NCBI GenBank assembly: GCA_030549775.1
Contig: CM060175.1
Coordinates: forward strand, 104,762,922 to 104,826,921
Source of the DNA: Tamarix chinensis
Lineage: Eukaryota; Streptophyta; Magnoliopsida; Caryophyllales; Tamaricaceae
Direction: 5' to 3'
DNA length: 64,000 bases
Shown: in pieces, positions 37,618-47,860 of the stretch
Position numbering within the stretch: position 1 is the stretch's first letter
Layout of the letters: each line of letters starts with the position of its first letter
Program-made: the position numbers and the translations under genes
Notes under the pieces: model-generated
What the model was told of the DNA's origin: nothing
The model's input: the letters and a program-made list of their open reading frames with translations, nothing else
The model's database searches: none

Positions 37618-38370
37618 CATAACCTTCAGCAATAGAACCTTACAACTGATTAATATTTTTAATGTACTCTTTCAATTCTTTCAACTTTCTCTCAATGGGA
37701 TACATCCATCTACCATACATCAGACCACCTAATTGTGCATTTTCTGGTAAGTGTATTATGAAATGAACCATGAAAATGACAAATGATAGAGAGAATATGC
37801 ACTCAATCTTACAAAGTAGCACAACAACATAATCTTATGCCTTCTCCGTATCAAACATTCATAGTGTTCTCGAACAAATCTGACTAAAGAAGTTACATAG
37901 TTTTATGATAGTGTTCCTAACTTTTTTGCTGAAAAATCCACAAACTCCAATTGCTAATAGGAATTGTATAAGCACATGATGATCGTGTGAATTTAGGCCT
38001 CTAGCCTTGTTATCATTATCACTAACATTCTCCTTGAAATTTTCCACAAGCCCATCTGGGAACATCACTTCCTTAAAAAGCCATAATAACTTTCTTTGAT
38101 CATCATTATCAAGAGTAAATTGAACCTCAGGTTTCATTAAGTTATTTCTTTCATAACACAACCATAATTCATTTCCTATGTTCATGTCCTCCAAATCTCA
38201 TCTTTATTTGTCCATATCTTTTGATTTTTATTCGTTATAGACTATTGTCCTAAGCAAATTAGAACAAATATTTTTCTCAACATGCATAAGATCTATATTA
38301 TGGTTCAACAAAATTTTTTCCCAATAAGGCTTCTTCCAATTCAAATCATCGACACCTCTTTTTCTCTAAA
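37618..38370 (-). pseudogene. CACTA TNP2-like transposase, middle part (DUF4218 region)
   Basis: From about 38365 down the minus strand: RGVDDLNWKKPYWEK, LLNHNIDLMHVEKNICSNLL (compare 'LPYWxxLxLRHNLDVMHIEKNVCDNLLGT'), LEDMNIGNELWL, LNSHDHHVLIQFLLAIGV...VRNTIIKLCNFFSQIC (compare 'GLKSHDCHVLLQxLLPVALR...ALxxLCxFFxxLC'), ECIFSLSFVIFMVHFIIHL and RWMYPIERKLKELKEYIKN (compare 'MVHLxIHLxxEAxLGGPVxYRWMYPIERxLxxLKxYV'). Two open frames carry most of it (38194-37859 and 37822-37640). The N-terminal half of the transposase, including its catalytic region, is absent. Confidence 0.88.
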
Positions 38371-38827
38371 AAATTAAATATTTTTTTATTATAATTATTA
38401 TATTATTTTAATTATAATTTATTTGATGATAACAACACCTCCATCTTAATTTCAAGTATTATAATCTAATAATTTACCTTATTTAATAAGGTGCTATAGC
38501 TTTTTTTTTACATAAATTATTTAATTTAAAACACTTATGTCATTATTACAACTATATATATATATATTATTCCATATATTTAATAATCACAATTGCCAAC
38601 ATATATAAATAATTATCACCACAATTATTTTAAATTTTTAATAATAAATTATTTAATCAGAATACATACATTTAATCATAATTACCAACATACATATGCA
38701 ATTATCATTATATATACATTTATTCACAACACATACATCAACAAAATTATAATCATATTTAACACACACACACACATAATATTAATCTTCTTCGACATTT
38801 AAATAATAATTAATAATAACATTTATG

Positions 38828-38858
<31 letters not shown>

Positions 38859-39649
38859 ATAATTCATAAAATAAAAGAAACATATAATATCTGGAGGCGA
38901 TAGTATGTGGTAGGCACTTTCTCTAGCGACCTAAAATTTTCCAAAAATTCATAAAGTAAGTGAAAAAAAGGCAATAACTTACCAAAGAATTCACAAAACC
39001 AAATAAGACCAAACATCCGGTGACTTGAGGAAAAATTCAGGTGGTGGAGTTCGAGGAAAATTTAGAAAAACAAAATAACAAAAGAAAAAACTAAATCTAA
39101 AAATTAGTAGAAATAATACACATCATAAACATAATAGATTAATAAAAAAAAAACTAAAGATTACTTACCTCATATTATGAAAATCAGCAATGAGACTATG
39201 GTGGTGAGGGAGAGAATCATGGGGAAGAAAGAAATAAAGAGATGCCAACTAAAGAGAATGAGTCTTGAGAGGATTTTATAAGAGTATTAGTGATGACATG
39301 TGTCATTGTTAATAGTCAGAGTAAAATTTTAGCATGTAAGGCAGGTGACCCAATAGGAAAAATATTATGGTTATAAGTAATGGTAAGGCCATTGCTAATA
39401 CTGCGACATTGACTAAAAAAAATATTGCTCCAAACGGTCCCACCATAATTTTAGACAACTTGAAGTTGCTAATATTACTTCTGCCAAAAAAAAAATAATA
39501 AAAGAAATAAATGGTGGGAATTTTTCCCACCTTAGTATAGTCGTCGCTAATAACTTTGGAGGATGAATTTTTTTCCCAGTATTTTAAGGTCTCTAGATTT
39601 ACTTTTGGCAACTACTTGTCGTCATTAATTAACCTTTTTTCTCGTAGTG
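38371..39649 (-). mobile_element. CACTA 5' subterminal region and terminal inverted repeat
   Basis: Non-coding, AT-rich, ending on the plus strand with CTTTTTTCTCGTAGTG at 39649; on the minus strand this is CACTACGAGAAAAAAGG. Near the end, short words such as GTCGTCGCTAAT and TTGTCGTCATTAA recur, as in CACTA subterminal binding repeats. The 100-codon frame 39309-39611 lies in this repeat region and is not a gene. The first half of TNP2 should lie here but no sign of it is found, so an internal deletion is likely. Confidence 0.7.
38829..38853. repeat. (TA)n microsatellite
   Basis: About twelve TA units in the CACTA subterminal region, in a 300-bp stretch made mostly of ATA/AAT-rich sequence with a short (CA)n at 38764-38776. 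Confidence 0.9.
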
Positions 39650-39695
39650 TATTACATGTTAAAAAAAATCATAGATCATATACTATAAAAACTGT

Positions 39696-40020
39696 TGTTG
39701 TAATATTAATAAACTTAAAGAGAGATATATAACAATATAGAGAGGAAGAGATAATAAAACTTCTTATTCTCATTGATATGTATGGATTCTCTCTTTGTGC
39801 AATTTATCATATCCTATATATAATACTCATACTTATTACATCAATTATGAGAAGGAGTTAGAGAATATGAAAGGAGGTGAAGGATAGTTGAGATATTATA
39901 GTCATAATGGAGAAAGTTGTTATAACTAACAACAATGATGGAGGTATTAAATCTATGATTTAATACAAAACACATTCATAATGTGTACATTCACAATATA
40001 TAGATAGGATATTTATAACA
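39696..40020 (-). mobile_element. 3' LTR of a minus-strand copia-type element
   Basis: The minus strand begins TGTTATAAATATCCTATC immediately after the polypurine-like CATCCAAGGGGAAG (plus strand CTTCCCCTTGGATG at 40021-40034), and ends ATATTACAACA. It is about 78 percent identical by eye to 42108-42445, including TAGAGAGGAAGAGA and GATTCTCTCTTT. The phrase 'gtacatccaaggggaagtgttat' is the standard copia polypurine tract/LTR junction. Confidence 0.65.
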
Positions 40021-42107
40021 CTTCCCCTTGGATGTACATCTTTTGATATTTACAACACTCCTCTAAAAAGTATATCTCTAAAATACTTCCTCATTAAAAA
40101 CATTATTTGGAAAGCCCAGCGGGATAAAACCATGGCTAAGGAAAATAGTACAATTATCTCTCCCCCCCAACTTAGTATATCTCTGTCATATGTTATATTA
40201 CGTATGATTCTCTTTTCATGTACAAGAACACTTTAATAATGCTTATATTTGAAAAATTGCCAGTAAAAACCCTATGAGGGACAAAAACCTAGATTTTGTG
40301 TAAAAACATGTGCACCAAATTGACTTTTAAATTATTTCTTTACGAACACCCAGTTATAGCCAATTTGTCTGACATCTTCAAATGTTAGACTTCTTGTCCA
40401 TACAAATCATGCTCATTAAATGGATGCATTTGACTATTCCAACTCAAAAATAATTTATCCAACAAAGTTCCATAATGAATCAATAATAATTCTTAATTTT
40501 ATCCATTATCAATTGCAACTATTTAAGTAAAGATATCGCTAATGTCTACCTTATACCATCTTACATCAGTGTAAGGATAGTCAATGAAATTTTCATATAC
40601 CAGTGAATTCTATTATCATATTTTATCAATATGAACATGTAAACTCAATATGCCAAGTTTTCTATCCTTTTAAAGGATTATAAATCCTCTTTTGAGGATT
40701 TAGCTCTTTGGACTCATAACATATGCTTTGAGCGTATTTATACCATACATGCCATTAACTTATTTGAAGTTACCATAATGACTTCTATGTGAGTGAGAAC
40801 TTTAGTCAAAATACATATGACTTTTATAGTGTATTTCCCATAACAAATGCAAGTTGTAGCTAAGATACATATATCAAGCATAAGCATTATCAAATACACT
40901 TTGCTTTTGCTTTGGGTTCGTATCTCATGGAATATGTCAGGTGCTTGCTTGGTTTATAATCTCAATCTCCTCTTCTCTACCCCTAAGTTCAAGGAAACAA
41001 ATATTTCTATCCTTCTTTGTGGCTCAATTTCATATACATCGAAGAGTAAAGATAGAAATAAGACTCATGCTATTTATTTTTTTAATAAGAAAAATAAGCA
41101 TCAGGTTTATTCTAATTAACCTAGCTTAAGGGACAATGTGATATGTAATGGTGTGTATCAAAAATCTTTGCATACATAAGGGTATATCACTTCTATACCT
41201 CACTAAAAAGGGTATATAAATCAAATGCATAATCAATTAATGGTTATTCACTTTTGTGCCACAACAATAATATCATTTGAAAAATATAATATGTAACCTT
41301 ACATTGATGCATCATCATATACCATAGTATATTTAAATTGTGCAAATGTGTCAACTTGAGTTCTATCAACTCAATGTGAATGCTAATCCATCACTTTTGA
41401 TCATTCAATTGATCATATTAGATCCCAATTGTGTTTATTGAATTGGAGATTTGTAGCCTTCACTATTATTTATCTTTACCCTCCATATTATAATTGAAAG
41501 GGAGGTTATTGTACATACAATAAAATTAAGTTACATATTTCTAACATATACAATTAAAACTAATAAAAATATCAATTAGTATAAGATTAAAGTAAAAATG
41601 GAGATTAAAATAAGATTTTCTTATTCTAAGTAAATTCTAGGACTATAATATTGCATTATCCTTAAAATGCTTAATCAATTCAAATTTTTGGGGGATCAAT
41701 GTTCTTGAAATTTTCTTTATTATAAGATATATTATATATGTGACCTTTCATATGCCTAAAGAAACCAATATCTCACTTTAGAAACAAAAAGGATAAGGTA
41801 ATCCTATGTGATACATAATATTCGTACACATACAGAATGATAAGCAAGAAGATATATTACTTCCTTTCATTAAGTACTGATCAAACTTAATACCAACTCT
41901 ATAGTCATTTGCTTATGGGTACCTGAATGTCCCCAATAATATCAAATGCATGGAATAATCAATCATAGATTAGTCTCGAATATTTGATAAAAAGAGGCTA
42001 AATGAATCTGAACACAAAATTGAATTAATATTTGAAAGATTATGCTAAGGTGATGGTGAGCAATATATAAGGAAAAATATAAATTAGAGGCTAATTGTGC
42101 CGGTAAT
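40021..42107 (-). mobile_element. Internal region of a decayed copia-type element, coding function lost
   Basis: 2.1 kb between two LTR-like repeats. Next to the 3' LTR the minus strand reads GGTTTTATCCCGCTGGGCTT ... AATGAGGAAGTATTTTAG, a phrase common upstream of copia 3' LTRs. Elsewhere both strands are full of stops and I find no gag, integrase, RT or RNase H motif. At 2.1 kb it is too short for a full copia, so it is either heavily deleted or a non-autonomous derivative. The 90-codon plus-strand frame at 40847 has no recognisable features. Confidence 0.5.
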
Positions 42108-42445
42108 GTGTTGCAATATTAAGAAACTTGAATATACATATATCACAATATAGAGAGGAAGAGAGAATAAAACTTATTATTATCATTGATATGTACAGAT
42201 TCTCTCTTTATACAATTCACCGTGTTATACACACACAAACTACTCATACTTATTACATTAATTATGAGGAGTTATAAAATATGAAATGAGGTGGAAGATA
42301 CATAGAGTTGACATGTTATAGTTATATTGAGAAAATTTATTACAACTGATGTAAATAATTGGGGTATTAAACCTATGAGTTAATATAAAAATACATTTAT
42401 AACTTATACATCCACAATATATAAATAGAATATTTATATAATACA
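42108..42445 (-). mobile_element. 5' LTR of the minus-strand copia-type element
   Basis: Direct repeat of 39696-40020 with the same order of words. No convincing tRNA primer-binding site follows on the minus strand (CATTACCGGCAC at 42107-42096). It runs into a CA microsatellite at its outer edge, and no 5-bp target duplication is visible. Confidence 0.6.
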
Positions 42446-42827
42446 CACACACACACATATAATTATTGTTTACCTAAGACCATAAAAAGTCTAAGGCCCT
42501 CTTTGAAGGTAAAGGGGAAAGGAATCATTCAGTGGATGAAGAGTCAAGGGAGTAGAAAATTAGTTTTCCATCAATAAGATTTACAAGTGCCAAGGCATGT
42601 AAGTGTGTGCACACATATTTGAGTCTTTACTTATTTCTTCTTCTTCTTCTTCTTCTTCTTCTTCTTCTTCTTTTATTCTCTCTCCACAACTCATTAATAA
42701 CTCATGACAAAAAAATTATTCAAGTTATGAGATGAATATTTTAATTAATTTAGTTATTATTTATTATGAATATGAATTTTTTAATTATGTGTCAAAAAAT
42801 TATAAACCATCTACTACTACTACTACT

Positions 42828-42861
<34 letters not shown>

Positions 42862-43258
42862 TATTTTACCTAAGGCCCTAAAAAGTCTAAGGCCCTCTTT
42901 GAAGGCAAAGGGTAAAGGAATCATTTGATGGATAAAGAGTCTAACAAGGTAGAAAATTAATCTTCCATTGATAAGATTACGTGCGTCCACACATATTTGA
43001 GTCTTTACTTCTTTTCTTCTTCTTCTTTTTCTTTCCACACCTCACTAATATCACATGGTAAATTATTTAAGTTATGAGATAAATATATTAATTAATTTAG
43101 TTATTACTTATTCTAAATATGATTTTTTTAATTATGTGTCAAAATTATAGATTACCTACGATAATATTTTGTCTAAGGTCCTAAAAAGTCTAAGGCTCTT
43201 TTTGAATTATTTGGTGGATGAAGTGTCAAGAGAGTGGAAAATTAATCTTCCATCGGTC
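42443..43258 (+). repeat. Tandem repeat (2.3 units) each led by a CA microsatellite
   Basis: Unit 1 (42443-42826) and unit 2 (42827-43149) both run (CA)n, ACCTAAG(A/G)CC, AAAAAGTCTAAGGCCCTCTT, ATTTGAGTCTTTACTT, a CTT-rich run, and TTAATTATGTGTCAAAA. A third, partial unit (43150-43258) repeats AAAAAGTCTAAGGC and AAAATTAATCTTCCATC. Unit length varies by microsatellite change: (CTT)n at 42637-42672 is long in unit 1. The 70-codon frame at 42826-43038 is a product of this repeat. Confidence 0.85.
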
Positions 43259-44290
43259 AGACTGACGACTGTATAGCGCCATCCTAAATTGAAAAGCCAC
43301 TTAGTCCATCAGTTGACTCCGCTGTGGAGGGACAACAGTCATTATTACCTCAAGATTCAGATGACGTAAAAAACGAAGACGAGAAAGCACGCGGAAGGTT
43401 ATTTAAAAAAAAAAATTATAAAACATAGACGGAATAAAACAGTATATATATATATATATAAGTAATTAAATTTATTAAAATTGAAATAGAAAAATCAAAA
43501 AAAAAAAAAGTCACCATCTATCTTAGTTGATGTAAATCATTAATAAAATTTTAAAAGTAATCAAAATTTTTTAATATCAATTCCAGCATGAAAACAAAAA
43601 TCGGAACAAAAAACGGTGAGAAATGTTTTTGAAACCAGAAATGGTATCATTTTCGTGCTTCTTAGCTTCTTACTCCTTATGACTGACAATGACATCCAAT
43701 CTTGTTTGAAGGTAGATAATCTAGGACTTGACTACTTGTTCACTAATCAATTAGAGAAATAATCGATGTTTTTTTTTGGTCTAGTAGAAAGAATTTCAGA
43801 TTTTTTTTTCCTTATAAGGTTTTGCATTTAAATTATATTACCTCCGTGTATATATTACATGTGAAAAGATACTTGGACTTATTAAAATAAAATAATTGTA
43901 TTAATTTGGACAACTGTAGTATATGAGTTCGATTCCTACTAATGACTAAAATTAGTAGTTGGGGGTTTGCTCCTTGTGAGCACTATTGGTCATAAATACG
44001 TAATTTTTATGTTCTTAAGATATATGTTGCGATTTATCTTTATCGAATTGACTTAGAATAAGATTTACAATGACGTCTAAGATAAATATATTGTCCTTTA
44101 AGATTATAGAAATAATCCTTCCATTTTTTTTATAAAAAAAATATCTTAAAATTTATATTTTATGGTGAAGGTTGTATTAAAAAAAGTTAATGCTTATTTT
44201 TTTTCTTTCCTTTTTAATACATTAATTTTTTATTATTTTTTGATAAAAGGTATAATTATTATATTAAAAATATATTTATTTTTATTCTAA
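43259..44290. other. Unclassified region, including a less AT-rich 150-bp patch
   Basis: At 43259-43410 the composition shifts (GCGCCATCC, GACTCCGCTGTGGAGGGAC, GACGAGAAAGCACGCGGAAGG) with a TGACGT-like word (GATGACGTAAA), unlike the AT-rich surroundings. No open frame or family match can be seen. Near 43925 a tRNA B-box-like GAGTTCGATTCC occurs (see separate entry). The rest is AT-rich and featureless. Confidence 0.4.
43880..44010 (+). other. Possible tRNA-derived SINE fragment (B-box only)
   Basis: TATGAGTTCGATTCCTACT holds a good polymerase III B-box (GTTCGATTCC). GGGGTTTGCTCCTTGTGAGC follows, the kind of text seen after tRNA-derived SINE heads. I see no convincing A-box upstream, no poly-A or target duplication, and no tRNA cloverleaf. 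Confidence 0.2.
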
Positions 44291-44291
44291 A

Positions 44292-44293
<2 letters not shown>

Positions 44294-44339
<46 letters not shown>
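44294..44339. repeat. (AT)n microsatellite
   Basis: About 23 uninterrupted AT/TA units. A (CA)n tract follows at 44636-44655, then (CATA)n, just before the telomere-like element. Confidence 0.97.
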
Positions 44340-44343
<4 letters not shown>

Positions 44344-44670
44344 AAGAAAAGAAAAGAAACAGAGGGAATAGTATAAGCTAGCAAAGAGAATAGTCAAGAA
44401 AATAATAATTAATATCTAAAATATAGACTATGGGGACCGGAGTAAGAAAACGAACACAAAAGAGTGACAAATGGACGTCTTAAGTATTCCAAGTACCAGG
44501 AGAGGGACCTAGGCTAAGTGAGCTCCGTATGTAATGACAGAGTACAAGTTCCTTTAGAGGAGTTGTTTATTATAAGAACTTTAATATTTTTTTAGATAAT
44601 TAAAATTAGGCAAAAGTGCCATCGAGGAATGATCACACACACACACACACACACATACATACATATATAT

Positions 44671-45545
44671 GGGAAGGGTCACATAGAAACTTTTATTAAT
44701 ATACAAACATAAGAACCAATCTCATTCATTAGATCAAAATTTAATCAACATTCAAGATTTTCTGAATACCAAACCAAAAAACTAAACCAAACCTATATCC
44801 AAACCTATAAAACCCCAAACCCTAAACCATAAACGCTCTAAACCCTAAACCCCAAACCTTCTAAACCATAAACCCTAACCCTAAACCCTAAACCCCAAAC
44901 CCCAAACCCTAAACCCTAAACCCCAAACCCCAAACCCTAAACCCTAAACCCTAAACCCCAAAACCCTCTAAACCCTAAACCCTCTAAACACTAAACTCCA
45001 AACCCTAAAATCCAAACCCTCTAAACCTTAAACCATAAACCCCAAACCCCAAACCCCAAACCCCAAACCCTAAACCATAACCCCCAAACCCTCTAAACCC
45101 TAAACCCTAAACCCCAAACCCTCTAACCCATAAACCCTCTAAACACTAAAACCCAAACCCTAAACTCCAAACCCTCTAAACCCTAAACCCTAAACCCCAA
45201 ATCCCAAACCCTCTAAACCCTAAACCCTATACCCCAAACCCCAAACCCTAAACCCTAAACCCTCTAAACCATAAACCCTAAAAACCCTAAGTTCTCTAAT
45301 CCCTAAACACTCTAAACCCTCTAAACCTTAAACCATAGACCCTAAACCCTATAAACCATAAACCATCTAAACCCTTAAAACCCAAAACCTAAACCCTCTA
45401 AACCCTAAACCCTAAAACCCCTAAACCCTATAAACCATAAACTATAAACCATAAACCACAAACCCTCTAAACCCTAAACCCTAAAACCCCTAAACCTTAT
45501 TAACCATAAACCATAAACCATAATAATACAAAGAATCACCCTTAC
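44671..45545. mobile_element. Non-autonomous DNA element filled with telomere-like CCCTAAA repeats
   Basis: Edges look like short inverted repeats: GGGAAGGGTCACATAG...TTATTAATAT on the left, and on the right (minus strand) GTAAGGGTGATTCTTTGTATTATTATGG. Between them (about 44810-45525) lie roughly 95 degenerate units of CCCTAAA, CCCCAAA, CCCTCTAAA and CCATAAA. It also carries an AAGAACCAATCTCATTCATTAGATC phrase just inside the left edge. A true chromosome end is excluded because ordinary sequence continues on both sides and the units are heterogeneous. Superfamily uncertain. Confidence 0.6.
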
Positions 45546-45991
45546 TTTTATTAGCCCTGTTTTTAAAAAATAATTAGATGAATGATAAAACTTAATTGAT
45601 ATAATATTTATTGATCCTAATTTACTTCAATATAAGTGCAATTAAAATAATTTTTACCCAAGTAAGGTTTATACTATCAAAATATTATTTTAAAATATTA
45701 AACTCAATTTATTTGTATTCTATTTATCTAGCTAAGTTTTTAATATTTATTTTTATATTAATTCACCTAGGCCCGAAATAAACCTTAGGCCTTTGCCAAA
45801 ATACCTAAGGGTGTATCAGAAAGAAAAGAAAGGTAAGAAGCATTCTATAAATGGACCTGATTGATTTAACATAACATAGCTTCTCTCCAATGTCTTTCTT
45901 TGGTGAAATACATAACATCATAGTTGTTAGTTAGTGCTCTGGACATGCAAGATGGCATCAATAGACAAGCAGCAGAAAGACAACTAGTGCA

Positions 45992-46045
<54 letters not shown>

Positions 46046-46059
46046 AATATATTAGCCAT
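45546..46059. repeat. AT-rich spacer with (AAT)n microsatellite
   Basis: Non-coding. Near 45765-45815 the words CACCTAGGCCCG and CCTTAGGCC(TTT) echo the ACCTAAGGCCC repeat at 42443-43258. A clean (AAT)n array lies at 45994-46043. No gene seen. Confidence 0.7.
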
Positions 46060-47075
46060 CCAGAAACTTTATTTAGTTAGTCAAAATCTAAGGCAGTAAG
46101 TATAATGTCACAGTGGCAGCTTCAGCAACCGAGCATAGTCGAATCCTAACTGGGGAGTATTCTTCATCAAATACTGGTTGTGTAGAACAAAGAATCAAGA
46201 AACAGATGTAAAATCATGAAAAAGTAATAAACAAGAAGTCTTACCAACCATCTGCAGTAATAAACAATACTAATAATATACCTGGTATGACTTTTGTTTA
46301 GTTGATTTCTCGTTCGAGGCAGACAAATTACCAAATAACTGAATGCGAGGATTATTATTTAGAGATTTGGTTATAGAATTTTCCAACCGGCGGGGGGTTC
46401 AACAATTTCTATTAATTCACTACTACCTTACAGAATACCACAAGTTACTCAACACATCTACAATTGATTAAGCTTGTTCTTGTCGACATTCAAACATATT
46501 GGAGTCGACTATACTTACTCCCAAAACACAGAACTCTATTTAAGATTAGATTATGTGATAGTTTCCTATTTAAGGCTTCATTGCACCATTTTAACTAACC
46601 CTCCGACCATCAATAAAGAACAGAAAATCGAATACCTCTGTGCTCCTGCTCAGGTCGTGATGCCGCCGCTTCTCCCTGTCTCATGTGTGGCAGTGTAGTG
46701 GCGGTTGAAGAATGGAGGAGCTGAGATCTGGTCGAAGAGAACAGCGGCTAAGGTCGTCTGCTAGTCTACGAAGCTAGTTGGAGTGGAGGAGGAGTGGAAA
46801 TTGAGGGAGGCCGAGAACTTCGCTAGATCTGTCAGCAGATGGGAGGAGCAGGTCGATGGAGAGATGTAGAGGTAGAAATGGCGATGGAGAGATGGAGAGA
46901 CGGGTGTGACAGAGAGGGAAAGAGGTGCGATGGAGAGGGAGAGATGGGTGCAAAGGGGGTCTGGGGGTCGGGTGTGAAGGCAGAGCAAAGGGGCGATGGT
47001 CCGTATGGATTGAAACAGAAGGGGGCGGGCAGAGAGGCGTACGCACAACAAACAGGTCTTATGAGACCTGTTTTT
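46060..47075 (-). other. Candidate minus-strand transcription unit (gene or gene remnant)
   Basis: On the minus strand a C/T-rich, GC-richer leader starts near 47075 behind TATA-like words (CATAAATAGAAATTGG, GGATAAAAAC at 47095-47070). It contains a 106-codon frame (47081-46761), ends in a good splice donor (CAGAG|GTATTC, 46636/46635) and is followed by an AT-rich intron-like stretch. An acceptor (CTACACAACCAG|TA, 46174/46173) precedes a short exon-like segment with an in-frame TGA at 46110-46108 and an AATAAA at 46073-46068. The frame of the last segment reads NQYLMKNTPQLGFDYARLL or, alternatively, VFDEEYSPVRIRLCSVAEAA. I recognise neither. Could be a host gene relic or a captured fragment in a transposon. 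Confidence 0.3.
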
Positions 47076-47256
47076 ATCCAATTTCTATTTATGGCCAATA
47101 GAACTAATTTAGATCCAATGGTCAGTAATTGTTCCTACATTTGTATGTAAAATATTGTTTGTATATGACCTTAAATCTATATATATATATATATTTTGAT
47201 AAATCGGTGAAGGATAACAACACCAGGTAAAAACGAAAGAAAAAAAAACAGAAACT

Positions 47257-47549
47257 ATGGAACAACAAAGTCACTTCCTAACGAACCAATCACAAGAAGG
47301 CCTAGACATTGTGGGCCACCTCCTCAACTCTGTATGGAAAATTCTTTTTTCATACCTTGATTTAGAACCCAATTCTAGATTTGATGACCATAATCATCCA
47401 CCTTACACAGATTTGTTGATTTTCAAAAACTATTTTGTTTCTGAACTCCCATATAGTTCCTACTATTACATAGAAAGATGCAATCTATATTTCACCCCTC
47501 AATCTTTTTCTTCTTCCTCCCAGCCAAGTAGTAGCGTTATCCCAAACCG

Positions 47550-47593
<44 letters not shown>

Positions 47594-47860
47594 CTAGCAT
47601 ATACTCTATCCATATAGAAAAATAAAATCTATTTTAATAGCTTATATAAATTTTTAGAAATTAATAATTTTAATTTTAAAATTTAGACTCAAGCTAAAGG
47701 GGATCTTGAGAAAGTTAGTGGAGATACAATGAATGAAAAAGAAATAATGGAGGAGACTACTAGTGGTGAAGAGAAGACTAATGTGAAGGCTTCAGATGAA
47801 GATGGGGATGTAATACATGATGAAAATCAAGATACATCAATTAGGGGGTTAAAACCATAA
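47257..47860 (+). CDS. Hypothetical two-exon gene candidate
   Basis: An open frame from ATG 47257 to 47625 (122 codons, MEQQSHFLTNQSQEGLDIVG...) ends in a (TA)n run that cannot be natural coding sequence. So a first exon, if real, should stop before about 47550. A branch-and-acceptor-like TTTTAATTTTAAAATTTAG precedes a second open stretch at 47687-47860 encoding 57 residues, rich in Glu/Asp/Lys (EKVSGDTMNEKEIMEETTSG ...) and ending TAA. Composition of the second part looks coding. I do not recognise the product. The start lies about 180 bp from the leader of the minus-strand candidate, so the two could share a divergent promoter. Weak call. Confidence 0.25.
47553..47587. repeat. (TA)n microsatellite
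   Basis: About seventeen TA units; accounts for the YIYIYIY tail of the plus-strand frame ending at 47625. Confidence 0.97.

Noticed and set aside
39309..39611. 100-codon minus frame
   Set aside because: Falls in the CACTA subterminal repeat region; no coding features.
40847..41129. 90- and 62-codon plus-strand frames
   Set aside because: Run antisense to the decayed copia-type internal region; no motif, unremarkable length by chance.
43925..43945. tRNA gene
   Set aside because: B-box-like GTTCGATTCC is present but no A-box or cloverleaf can be folded; kept only as a weak SINE hint.
44800..45530. A true telomere or chromosome end
   Set aside because: Units are heterogeneous and normal interspersed sequence continues on both sides for kilobases.
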